Of a stretch of 64,000 nt of DNA, positions 55,393 to 63,287 are shown one piece after another. Below the pieces are notes generated by a model. That model saw only the letters and a list, made by a program, of their open reading frames with translations, was not told the origin of the DNA and did not search any database. A program made the position numbers and the translations under genes. Source of the DNA: Mammaliicoccus sp. Dog046 (GTDB lineage Bacteria; Bacillota; Bacilli; Staphylococcales; Staphylococcaceae); the NCBI RefSeq assembly GCF_034039665.1, contig NZ_CP120131.1, forward strand, positions 708,206-772,205, read 5' to 3'. Numbering within the stretch: the stretch's first letter is position 1; each line of letters begins with the position of its first letter.

Positions 55393-56235
55393 GTGGTTAC
55401 AAACTTGAACAATAAAAATGTGAAATGGGATAAAGTCTTTTATGGTAGGATTTGGGTTCAACATGTTGTAGATACGATTAAGACGAAGGACATACTTCAA
55501 AGTTTCTATTTTAAGCGTTATTTACTACGTGCAATTATGGCTGGTTTTATATTAGGGTTAATTACTGTTTTTGTATTAATGATTAGAGCGTCTTTAGATT
55601 CCTATTTACCAGGTGGCATGACCAATTTGATTGCGGCAGTTGCATTTAGTTTTGCATTAGTGTTAATTCTGTTTACCAATTCAGAACTATTGACCAGTAA
55701 TTTTATGTACTTTACTGTTGGATTGTATTATCGAGTTATAAGTCCGATGCGTGTTTTAAAGATATTCACGCTTTGCTTTATAGGCAATGCATTGGGCGGA
55801 CTGATCCTCTTTTTATTATTACGTTTTTCAGATGTGATGACGCCTGAAATGTTAGTTCAATTAGAGAATGGTATTCATCATAAGACTTTAACAGCTGGAT
55901 TTATTGCTATTCTTGTAAAAGGCATATTTGCTAATTTCTTTATTAATATTTCATTAGTTATTGCGATGCAAATTGAGGATATATTAGCGAAGATGTTTGT
56001 CATGATGTTTGGTGTTACTATATTTGCATTTATGGCATATGAACACGTCGTTTATAATACTGTATTATTTACAGGTGGATTAATATACCAAAGTGAGGAA
56101 TTAAGTTTCGTTCCAGCATTGATTAATTTAATAGGTGCAGGTATCGGTAATTATATAGGTGGTGGCTTAATTATTGGTTTATTCTATGCGTATTTAAATG
56201 ACCATCATCAATATCATAATGAACGATTACAATAA
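55393..56235 (+). CDS. Formate/nitrite transporter (FNT) family protein
   Basis: A 280-residue membrane channel of the FocA/NirC family with six membrane segments, including YLLRAIMAGFILGLITVFV (about 46) and LTAGFIAILVKGIFANFFIN (about 180). It could export formate, lactate or nitrite; the substrate cannot be read directly. A perfect Rex operator over its promoter argues for a fermentation-acid role under high NADH. The start is uncertain: GTG 55393 or TTG 55405, neither with a strong ribosome site. Confidence 0.87.
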   Translation: MVTNLNNKNVKWDKVFYGRIWVQHVVDTIKTKDILQSFYFKRYLLRAIMAGFILGLITVFVLMIRASLDSYLPGGMTNLIAAVAFSFALVLILFTNSELLTSNFMYFTVGLYYRVISPMRVLKIFTLCFIGNALGGLILFLLLRFSDVMTPEMLVQLENGIHHKTLTAGFIAILVKGIFANFFINISLVIAMQIEDILAKMFVMMFGVTIFAFMAYEHVVYNTVLFTGGLIYQSEELSFVPALINLIGAGIGNYIGGGLIIGLFYAYLNDHHQYHNERLQ

Positions 56236-56255
56236 ATTTAATACTTTTAGTATCT

Positions 56256-56318
56256 TTGCCGGAGTGGGACTACGAAATCTTTTTTTATCAATTAGATTTC
56301 TGTCCTGCTCCTTTTTTT
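56256..56318. repeat. Partial copy of the interspersed two-hairpin repeat
   Basis: Contains only hairpin B (GGGACTACGAAATC ... AGATTTCTGTCC) and the CTCC-T-run of the copies at 11825 and 25696. It follows the FNT stop and probably serves as its terminator. Confidence 0.8.
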
Positions 56319-56327
56319 ATGAGAATT

Positions 56328-56339
56328 GGAAACGGTTTT
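56328..56339. promoter_or_regulatory. Putative ScrR operator before scrR
   Basis: GGAAACGGTTTT resembles the operator before scrB (GGAACCGGTTTA). It lies in the short scrR leader, upstream of a TAAAAT -10 candidate at 56344-56349. Confidence 0.5.
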
Positions 56340-56370
56340 ATGATAAAATATGTGATTAAGAGGTGTATGC

Positions 56371-57324
56371 ATGAAGACGATTAAAGATATTGCCGAAATG
56401 GCAGGTGTTTCTAAAAGTACGGTCTCCAGATATTTAAATGGTGGATCAATTAGTAAAGATACAAGAGATAAAATACATCAAGTTGTTGAAACAACAGGAT
56501 ATAAGCCGAATCAATTTGCGCAAAGTTTAAAAGCGAAGAGAACGGGTTTAATTGGTGCGATTGTACCTAGATTAGATTCTTATGCGACGACTGAAACGCT
56601 AAAGGGAATTGAAACAAGTCTCTTGAAGCAAAATATACAAACGATGATTGTGAATACAGATTTGTCGATTGAAAGAGAAATCGACTCTATTTATATGCTC
56701 GCGAAGCGGAAAGTAGATGGCATTATTTTAATGGCGACGTATATATCAGATGAACATTTACAAGCGATTGAAGCAATAGACTGTCCTGTTGTTATCGTTG
56801 GTCAAACACATGATGCGTTATATTCCATCATTCATGATGATTACAATGCAGGAGAACAAGTTGCTGAATGGCTTATCAAAAATAATAAACATCATATTAC
56901 TTATATTGGTGTAGGTGAACACGACATTGCTGTTGGTAAAACGAGAAAAGAAGGCTTATTCGACTTATTATTAAAAAATAATATCGAACCAAAGTTTATT
57001 GAAAGTACATTTAGTATTAAAGATGCACAACAGTTAGGTAAGACAATTGAAGTGAGAGCAGATGAAGTTATTGTAGCTGCTACTGATAATATTGCTTTAG
57101 GTATTTACCATTCATTATTAACAAAGCATATTGAAATACCTACAATTATAGGGTTTGGTGGCAATAAAATTACCAATATTGTTGCGCCAACGATACAAAC
57201 TGTCAATTTTCAATATCAATTAGCAGGTGAAACTGCTGTTGAAATACTTAATAAATGCATTAATAATCTTGCAGTAAAAAAACAAAGTACAATTAGTACA
57301 CACTTTGAATTTATAAATCATTAA
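56371..57324 (+). CDS. scrR: LacI-family sucrose operon repressor
   Basis: A 317-residue repressor with a LacI helix-turn-helix (about 1-55; IKDIAEMAGVSKSTVSRYLNGG in part) and a periplasmic-binding-like effector domain. It lies directly before scrB, in the same order as in S. aureus. A shared operator-like sequence precedes both genes, so autoregulation and repression of scrB are likely, with sucrose-6-phosphate or fructose as probable inducer (inference). Confidence 0.9.
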   Translation: MKTIKDIAEMAGVSKSTVSRYLNGGSISKDTRDKIHQVVETTGYKPNQFAQSLKAKRTGLIGAIVPRLDSYATTETLKGIETSLLKQNIQTMIVNTDLSIEREIDSIYMLAKRKVDGIILMATYISDEHLQAIEAIDCPVVIVGQTHDALYSIIHDDYNAGEQVAEWLIKNNKHHITYIGVGEHDIAVGKTRKEGLFDLLLKNNIEPKFIESTFSIKDAQQLGKTIEVRADEVIVAATDNIALGIYHSLLTKHIEIPTIIGFGGNKITNIVAPTIQTVNFQYQLAGETAVEILNKCINNLAVKKQSTISTHFEFINH

Positions 57325-57342
57325 GTATGTTAAAATAACATA

Positions 57343-57360
57343 TATAATGGAACCGGTTTA
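57343..57360 (+). promoter_or_regulatory. scrB promoter -10 with overlapping ScrR operator
   Basis: TATAAT at 57343-57348 is immediately followed by GGAACCGGTTTA (57349-57360), whose core AACCGGTT is a palindrome. Binding there would block initiation. Confidence 0.6.
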
Positions 57361-57383
57361 ATATAGAAGTAAGGAGAATAAAA

Positions 57384-58865
57384 ATGACGAATTGGACACG
57401 TGAAGAACGATATAAAAAGCTCTCAGATATAACAGCTGAGGAGTATACTGAATTACAAGAAAAAGTGAATCAATCAAAATGGAAACAAACATTTCATATT
57501 CAACCTAAATCAGGATTACTCAATGATCCTAATGGATTAATTTATCATAATGGCAAATATCATATATTTCATCAATGGTTTCCGCTTGGCGCTGTTCATG
57601 GATTGAAGTATTGGTATCATTATACAAGTACAGATCTTATTCAATTTAAAGATGAAGGTGTTGCATTAACACCAGATACTACTTTTGATAGTCATGGCGT
57701 GTATTCAGGTAGTGCATTTGAAGTAGATGGACAATTACATTTAATGTATACAGGAAATGCGAGAGATAAAGACTGGAATCGTAAATCAACACAAATGATT
57801 GCTGTTGAACAAGAAGATGGTACTTTTAAAAAGTTTGATCAACCGGCAATTGCTGATAAACCAGAAGGATATACTGAACACTTTAGAGATCCGAAAGTTT
57901 GGGAAGAAAAAGGCAAATACTACGCAATATTTGGTATTCAACGAGAAAATGAAACTGGCGCTGCGGTTATATATGAATCAGATGACATACATACTTGGAA
58001 GTTGAAAGGTGAAATGGACACACAACTGAATGACTTTGGATTTATGTGGGAATGTCCAGATTTATTTAAGTTAGACAATCAAGACATATTTATTTTTTCA
58101 CCGCAAGGCATAGAAGCAACTGACGATCAATTTGAAAATATATATCAATCAGGATATATCATTGGTAATTTTCAGTTAGATACACTTAAATTTGATCATC
58201 AAACTTTTAAAGAATTAGATCATGGATTTGATTTTTATGCACCTCAAACATTTATTGATGAACATGGTAAAAGAATCTTAATCGGTTGGATGGGGCTGCC
58301 AGAAATAGATTACGCAACGGATCAAGAAGATTGGGCGCATTGTTTAACACTTCCACGTGAATTAAGTATTGAAAATGGTCAGCTAATGCAACGACCAATA
58401 GAAGCGCTGAAGCAACTCAGAACAAATAAAGAAACAGCTGAAGGATATGCCAATAAACATTCAGTTAAATTATATCCTTATGAAGGTAAACAATTTGAAT
58501 TACTCATTGATATTATAGAGAATGAAGCAACAGAAATTTATTTTGATGTGAGAGTCTTTAAAAAATGTTCAACTCAAATTATTTATAATACAAAAGAAAA
58601 AACAATCACTTTAGATCGATTTGAAAGTGGTGTTGTCAGTGAAGCTGTAGAGAAATCTACAAGAGTAGCAAAACTAGACAATGATTTAAAACAGTTAAGA
58701 ATATACAGCGATACATCAAGCTTAGAAATTTTTGTTAACGATGGTGAACGTGTATTAACAACAAGAATATTCCCGGATGAGGATGCAGTGAATTTCAGAA
58801 CATCGACTGAATCTGGACAAGTATATTTGAAATTTACTAAATATGATATTCAATCAAATGACTAA
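57384..58865 (+). CDS. scrB: Sucrose-6-phosphate hydrolase
   Basis: Hydrolyses sucrose-6-phosphate to glucose-6-phosphate and fructose. The 493-residue GH32 enzyme has the nucleophile in LLNDPNGLIYHNGKYH (about 48), the transition-state stabiliser in FRDPKVW (about 168) and the acid/base Glu in WECPDLF (about 220), then a C-terminal beta-sandwich (about 340-493). It follows scrR. No sucrose PTS gene or fructokinase is next to it, so uptake must be encoded elsewhere. Confidence 0.95.
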   Translation: MTNWTREERYKKLSDITAEEYTELQEKVNQSKWKQTFHIQPKSGLLNDPNGLIYHNGKYHIFHQWFPLGAVHGLKYWYHYTSTDLIQFKDEGVALTPDTTFDSHGVYSGSAFEVDGQLHLMYTGNARDKDWNRKSTQMIAVEQEDGTFKKFDQPAIADKPEGYTEHFRDPKVWEEKGKYYAIFGIQRENETGAAVIYESDDIHTWKLKGEMDTQLNDFGFMWECPDLFKLDNQDIFIFSPQGIEATDDQFENIYQSGYIIGNFQLDTLKFDHQTFKELDHGFDFYAPQTFIDEHGKRILIGWMGLPEIDYATDQEDWAHCLTLPRELSIENGQLMQRPIEALKQLRTNKETAEGYANKHSVKLYPYEGKQFELLIDIIENEATEIYFDVRVFKKCSTQIIYNTKEKTITLDRFESGVVSEAVEKSTRVAKLDNDLKQLRIYSDTSSLEIFVNDGERVLTTRIFPDEDAVNFRTSTESGQVYLKFTKYDIQSND

Positions 58866-58875
58866 TATGATCTTT

Positions 58876-58911
58876 GACACTTGTTGGTTTGTTACAACAG
58901 GTGTCTTTTTT
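58876..58911 (+). terminator. Terminator after scrB
   Basis: Stem GACACTTGTTG / CAACAGGTGTC followed by a T-run. Confidence 0.9.
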
Positions 58912-59056
58912 TATGAATATAATAGTTGTGATAAATATGAATAGCTTATTACAAAATATTAATTCTATGTAACATATCCATAGAATGCATAGAAATCAAC
59001 GTTTGTATGATTTATACTTGTAATATTAATAAATGTGGAAGAGGGGAAGGACATTT

Positions 59057-60187
59057 ATGAAGATATTAAAAAATTCTATACTATCATCAATATTATTATC
59101 TTCAGTGGTTTTAGGTGCGTCTTATGGGCATGATGCACACGCGGTAGATATAGCGAAAACTAACTTAAAAGTAACTTCTCCAAGTACTGAGGAAACTGAT
59201 AAAGAAAATTCAACGGAAGAAGCGTCAACAGAAGAACCTAGTAATGAGAAGTCGACAGAAGAAGCAACAACAGAAGAGCCAAGTGAAGAGCAGTCGACAG
59301 AGGAAGCAACAACAGAAGAGCCAAGTGAAGAGCAGTCGACAGAGGAAGCAACAACAGAAGAGCCAAGTGAAGAGCAGTCGACAGAGGAAGCAACAACAGA
59401 AGAGCCAAGTAAAGAACAGCCAACCGAAGAACCATCAACGGAAGAGCCAAGTAAAGAACAGCCAACCGAAGAACCATCAACGGAAGAGCCAAGTAAAGAA
59501 CAGCCAACCGAAGAACCATCAACGGAAGAGCCAAGTAAAGAACAGCCAACCGAAGAACCATCAACGGAAGAGCCAAGTAATGAACAGCCAACTGAAGAAC
59601 CATCAACGGAAGAGCCAAGTAAAGAACAGCCGACTGAAGAACCATCAACGGAAGAGCCAAGTAAAGAACAGCCAACCGAAGAACCATCAACGGAAGAGCC
59701 AAGTAAAGAACAGCCAACTGAAGAACCATCAACATCCGGGAAATCAAATGATACAAATAACTATAATAGTCAAAATATAGATCAATATGTACCAACATTA
59801 CCAACGTATCCAGAAGCAAATACAGACTATGGAAGTTATGCAGACGCTGAAACAAATGTTGAAGTGGATGCTCCAAAGTTTATACCAGGTAAAGCCGAAG
59901 CTTATTATGAGAAAATGGACAGAGATATGTTAGCACTTGTAACAAGTAAAGTCGGAACAAGACCAGATTTAGCAAAGACTAAATTTTCGAAAACTGCCAA
60001 ATCAGCTGAAGCAACATCAATGAGTGATAATGATTCATCTAATACAGATACAACAACGAAAAGTATAGAAAATACAAAAAGCAAAGAAGAAATATCTAAG
60101 CCACTTATTTTTGGTGTATCAGCAGGTATATTAATCATATTAGGACTTTTAATTTTGTTTATTAAGAGAAAATTTATAAATTCATAA
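59057..60187 (+). CDS. SdrH-like repeat-rich surface protein
   Basis: A 376-residue membrane-anchored protein: signal peptide (about 1-31, ending HDAHA), acidic repeat region (about 50-230) of 14-residue units STEEATTEEPSEEQ then PTEEPSTEEPSKEQ, a non-repeated domain, and a C-terminal helix (about 350-370) with basic tail. There is no LPXTG. The segment AEAYYEKMDRDMLALVTSK then VGTRPDLAK matches the conserved C-terminal part of S. aureus SdrH as I recall it. The location near mroQ and groESL agrees. The start follows AGGGGAAGG; 24 nt upstream is open. Repeat chemistry differs from the S. aureus protein. Confidence 0.8.
   Translation: MKILKNSILSSILLSSVVLGASYGHDAHAVDIAKTNLKVTSPSTEETDKENSTEEASTEEPSNEKSTEEATTEEPSEEQSTEEATTEEPSEEQSTEEATTEEPSEEQSTEEATTEEPSKEQPTEEPSTEEPSKEQPTEEPSTEEPSKEQPTEEPSTEEPSKEQPTEEPSTEEPSNEQPTEEPSTEEPSKEQPTEEPSTEEPSKEQPTEEPSTEEPSKEQPTEEPSTSGKSNDTNNYNSQNIDQYVPTLPTYPEANTDYGSYADAETNVEVDAPKFIPGKAEAYYEKMDRDMLALVTSKVGTRPDLAKTKFSKTAKSAEATSMSDNDSSNTDTTTKSIENTKSKEEISKPLIFGVSAGILIILGLLILFIKRKFINS
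59207..59730. repeat. 42-bp coding repeats in the SdrH-like gene
   Basis: About twelve 42-bp units in two sequence classes: about five of the STEEAxTEEPS type, then seven of the PTEEPSTEEPS type plus a partial unit. Units within each class are nearly identical at DNA level, which indicates recent unequal exchange and likely length polymorphism. Confidence 0.9.
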
Positions 60188-60198
60188 GAGTTTTAAAA

Positions 60199-60233
60199 AG
60201 AACGTAGGACACTCAGTCCTATGTTCTTTTTTA
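60199..60233 (+). terminator. Terminator after the SdrH-like gene
   Basis: Stem AAAGAACGTAGGAC / GTCCTATGTTCTTT with a T-run. Confidence 0.88.
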
Positions 60234-60308
60234 ATTGATAAGAATAGATTTGAAATTGCGATAATGTGCCAGTAGACATATAATAATAAGTGAAACGGGG
60301 TGTAAAAA

Positions 60309-61739
60309 ATGACTAAAAATAATGAAAAATTATCTTTAGAAGTGGCAGCATTAACAAGAAAGACTAAGGAATTGGTTATTCCATTGATGATTGTATTTGA
60401 AGGGGTATCAGCATCTGGTAAGACACGATTATCCAACGAATTATTACTTACACTGGATGCTAAATATACAAATTTTATTCCTACTAAATCACCAACGAGC
60501 GAAGATTTAAGATATCAATTTCTACAAAAATATTGGAACAGTCTACCATCAAAAGGAGATATTAATATTTATTTTAGAAGTTGGTATGCGTATTTTATTG
60601 AGTATCAAGAAAATAAAATCAAAGCGGATTTCTTTAGTAAATATAATCATTTAAAGAGACAGATTCATGATTTTGAATCTATGATTAAAGACGATGGATA
60701 TGAAATAATTAAATTTTATATTGAAATCAGCGAGAAAAAACGAAAAGACCATTTAAAAGAAATGAAAGAAAATCCATTAACAAGTTGGAAAGCGCAAGAA
60801 TATGAAAGTGCCATTGATGATGAAGTTTATCAAAAAGAGATGCTTCAAATTTTGAAAGAGGCGCCTGAAGATGAATGGAAAGTGATTGACTACACTGAGA
60901 AGAGTGAAGCATTAACGACGATGTATACGCATATTATCGAAAGATTAAAACATGCGATTAAATTACATAAAAAGAAAGATAAAGTTGTAGATGGTGCGTT
61001 TAATCAAAAATTCAAATCAGAACTGCTTCAAAAGTCTATTGATAAAATCGTTAAAAAGACATATAAATCAATGATAACTGAATTACAAAATCGTTTGAAA
61101 GAATTACAGTTTGCATTGTATGAAAGAAAGATACCATTGATATTAGTTTATGAAGGTATGGATGCTGCTGGAAAAGGCGGAAACATTAAACGCGTGAGAG
61201 AAAAATTAGATCCTACGGGTTATGAAGTTAATGCCATAAGTGCACCAACAGACGTTGAATTGAATCATCATTATTTATGGCGATTTGCTAAAGATATGCC
61301 TAGAAGCGGTCATATCGAAATATTTGATCGAAGTTGGTATGGACGCGTGTTAGTAGAGAGAATTGAAGGGTTTGCAACGAAAGAAGAATGGAAACGCGCA
61401 TATAATGAAATCAATCAATTCGAGAAGATGTGGACAGACGAAGGTGCAATCGTATTAAAATTCTTTTTAACATTAGATAAAGATGAACAATTGAAACGAT
61501 TTAAAGAACGAGAACAGAGACCTGAAAAACAATGGAAAATCACAGACGAAGATTGGCGAAATCGAGAAAAGTGGGATTTATATATTGAAGCAAGTCATGA
61601 CATGATTAAGTATACAAATACGGATAATGCACCATGGCTCGTTGTACCTGCAGATGATAAGAAAACAGCAAGAATCGAAGTGTTGAAATACATCATTAAG
61701 AAATGTGAAGAAGTATTATGGGGCGTTAAGCAGTATTGA
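60309..61739 (+). CDS. pap: Polyphosphate:AMP phosphotransferase (two-domain PPK2)
   Basis: A 476-residue fusion of two PPK2 domains, the architecture of enzymes that use polyphosphate to turn AMP into ADP. The C-terminal domain (about 255-476) has an intact Walker A YEGMDAAGKGGNIKR and Walker B EIFDRSWYGRVLVER. The N-terminal domain (about 15-230) keeps FEGVSASGKTRL, but the matching Walker B reads INIYFRSWYAYF and lacks the Asp. So only the C-terminal half is likely catalytic. No polyphosphate kinase ppk1 or ppx is in the window. It replaces the agr region found here in S. aureus. Confidence 0.88.
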   Translation: MTKNNEKLSLEVAALTRKTKELVIPLMIVFEGVSASGKTRLSNELLLTLDAKYTNFIPTKSPTSEDLRYQFLQKYWNSLPSKGDINIYFRSWYAYFIEYQENKIKADFFSKYNHLKRQIHDFESMIKDDGYEIIKFYIEISEKKRKDHLKEMKENPLTSWKAQEYESAIDDEVYQKEMLQILKEAPEDEWKVIDYTEKSEALTTMYTHIIERLKHAIKLHKKKDKVVDGAFNQKFKSELLQKSIDKIVKKTYKSMITELQNRLKELQFALYERKIPLILVYEGMDAAGKGGNIKRVREKLDPTGYEVNAISAPTDVELNHHYLWRFAKDMPRSGHIEIFDRSWYGRVLVERIEGFATKEEWKRAYNEINQFEKMWTDEGAIVLKFFLTLDKDEQLKRFKEREQRPEKQWKITDEDWRNREKWDLYIEASHDMIKYTNTDNAPWLVVPADDKKTARIEVLKYIIKKCEEVLWGVKQY

Positions 61740-61775
61740 TAAACAATGGTTGAAGAAATAATGATGCCGTTATTA

Positions 61776-61920
61776 GCAAGTTTGACAGGAAACTGCAAAT
61801 AAGAGATGTTATATTAGCATTTTGACAGGAAACGGCAAATAATGATGCCGTTATTAGCAAGAATAAGTGAACGTGCAAATAAGGATGCCGTTATTAGCAA
61901 GACTGAGCGAACATGCGAAT
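61776..61920. repeat. Second patch of the 40-bp repeat family, four diverged units
   Basis: Units begin near 61776, 61816, 61857 and 61897 and share TTATTAGCAAG, a GAACGTGCAAATAAG-type core and a GATGCCG variable piece with the array at 53494-53800. Two units have TTTGACAGGAAAC in the core instead. They lie between the PPK2 gene and the convergent mroQ-like gene. Confidence 0.85.
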
Positions 61921-61944
61921 AAAACAACACTTCAATCAATAGAA

Positions 61945-61984
61945 AACCCGTTCAAGTTGAATATTAATTCAGCTTGAACGGGTT
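61945..61984. terminator. Bidirectional terminator between the PPK2 gene and mroQ-like gene
   Basis: Stem AACCCGTTCAAGTTGAAT / ATTCAGCTTGAACGGGTT flanked by A and T runs, between convergent genes. Confidence 0.9.
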
Positions 61985-62005
61985 ATTTTTATCTATATAT
62001 CAAGA

Positions 62006-62776
62006 TTAATTCAATATATGTACGATTGAATTATATATTAAGTGAGTGACTTGCGATTGCTTTTCAAGTTCTTTTTCAATTGAACCTTTAAATACAATTT
62101 GCGATAATACGACGATACCATTCATACCCATATGAGCAATCATTGGAACGATAATTCGTTTGGTTAATACGTATAGTCCGCTGAATATTGAACCCATTAC
62201 TACATATATAAGTGTGTGTTGAGGATCAGAATGTGCTAATGAAAATGTGAAAGAACTTACTAACACAGCAACGATGAAACTTATCCATTTCGGTGCTTTT
62301 ATTAAGTTGAAGATTTCACCAAATATAAGCTTTCTGAAAATCAATTCTTCTAATATTGGTCCAGCGAGTACAATATATATAATTAGTAAATGAGATTGTC
62401 TTGCTAGCCCCATCAATCTTTGTGTATTACCACTCTCAACTGGTTGATTTAAGATGTGAATATTGATTAGTGATGCAATAGCTTGACCAAATATAGCAAG
62501 GAAGATACCAGCAATACTCCAAATGATAACGTTTAGCCATGGTTCTTTCTTTCCTTGTTCTAGACTTGTTGGATTTTTAATATGCTTATGCATATACCAA
62601 AGAATTAAAATCGTTATAATTGATGTTACTGCCATCCAAGAAATTGTGATTTCTAACATTTTTAATTGTGATAAACCAGCGCCCTCATAAAGCTTAGTTG
62701 GTACTATTGCTATTGTTTGAACAACAGCAAAAAGTATTAACGTAGCAAGGTTGACTGTTAGGCGTTTAAATTGCAT
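62006..62776 (-). CDS. mroQ: CPBP family intramembrane glutamic endopeptidase (MroQ-like)
   Basis: A 256-residue membrane protease with about seven membrane segments. The Abi/CPBP catalytic motifs are present: EELIFRKLIFG (EExxxR, about 145), FTFSLAHSD (FxxxH, about 180) and HMGMNGIVV. Adjacent to groES in the same orientation as S. aureus MroQ, which processes or exports the Agr peptide signal. Here no agr genes are nearby, so its substrate is an open question. The ATG follows GGAGG. Confidence 0.85.
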   Translation of the reverse strand: MQFKRLTVNLATLILFAVVQTIAIVPTKLYEGAGLSQLKMLEITISWMAVTSIITILILWYMHKHIKNPTSLEQGKKEPWLNVIIWSIAGIFLAIFGQAIASLINIHILNQPVESGNTQRLMGLARQSHLLIIYIVLAGPILEELIFRKLIFGEIFNLIKAPKWISFIVAVLVSSFTFSLAHSDPQHTLIYVVMGSIFSGLYVLTKRIIVPMIAHMGMNGIVVLSQIVFKGSIEKELEKQSQVTHLIYNSIVHILN

Positions 62777-62854
62777 TTTGTCATTCCTCCAAAAATAATC
62801 ATGTCCATATTGTACCTTATATATAGGTAAAAGAGAAAAATTAAGGTATTTCTC

Positions 62855-62883
62855 TTGTAATTTTGACCAAATTTGATTATTAT
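62855..62883 (+). promoter_or_regulatory. groESL promoter
   Basis: TTGTAA at 62855-62860 and TATTAT at 62878-62883 with a 17-bp spacer, overlapped by CtsR and followed by CIRCE sites. Confidence 0.6.
62862..62878. promoter_or_regulatory. CtsR operator upstream of groES
   Basis: TTTGACCAAATTTGATT read in reverse gives the CtsR heptad repeat GGTCAAA-N3-GGTCAAA with two mismatches in the second half. It lies between the -35 and -10. Confidence 0.75.
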
Positions 62884-62893
62884 AAAAATGTGG

Positions 62894-62920
62894 TTAGCAC
62901 TTAAAGAATTAGAGTGCTAA
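62894..62920. promoter_or_regulatory. CIRCE element (HrcA operator)
   Basis: TTAGCACTT-N9-GAGTGCTAA, one base from the perfect CIRCE inverted repeat, just before the groES ribosome site. Confidence 0.95.
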
Positions 62921-62949
62921 TATTAAACGTTTCAAGGAGGATTTTATAA

Positions 62950-63234
62950 ATGTTAAAACCATTGGGAGATAGAATTATTATCGAGAAAACAGAAAAAGAA
63001 CAAACTACAGCAAGCGGAATTGTATTAACAGATTCAGCTAAAGAGCAGTCAAACGAAGGTAAAGTTGTAGCTGTTGGACCAGGTAAGCGTTTAGAAGATG
63101 GAACAAGACTTACTGTAGAGGTTGCTGTAGGTGATCAAGTTGTATATCAACAATATGCAGGTACAGAAGTTAAACGTGATAAAGAAACATATATTATCCT
63201 TTCAGAAGATGATATTTTAGCAGTTATAGAATAA
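62950..63234 (+). CDS. groES: Co-chaperonin GroES
   Basis: A 94-residue lid of the GroEL folding chamber. It begins [26 protein letters not shown], contains the mobile loop and [14 protein letters not shown], and ends [16 protein letters not shown] precedes the ATG. Both CtsR and HrcA (CIRCE) sites upstream predict dual heat-shock control, as is known in staphylococci. Confidence 0.98.
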   Translation: MLKPLGDRIIIEKTEKEQTTASGIVLTDSAKEQSNEGKVVAVGPGKRLEDGTRLTVEVAVGDQVVYQQYAGTEVKRDKETYIILSEDDILAVIE

Positions 63235-63287
63235 ATAAATTTAAATTAAATTCGTTAATGATATATAAATTATGGAGGTATTTTTAA

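Noticed and set aside
59244-59780. Second plus-strand frame rich in Lys/Gln/Ser within the same repeats
   Set aside because: Out-of-frame reading of the repeat. The signal-peptide frame with SdrH-like C-terminus is clearly the gene.
59238-59876. Long antisense frame (212 residues, Leu-rich) opposite the SdrH-like gene
   Set aside because: It is a by-product of the 42-bp repeat, which is free of stops in several frames. It has no ribosome site, and its product just mirrors the repeat.
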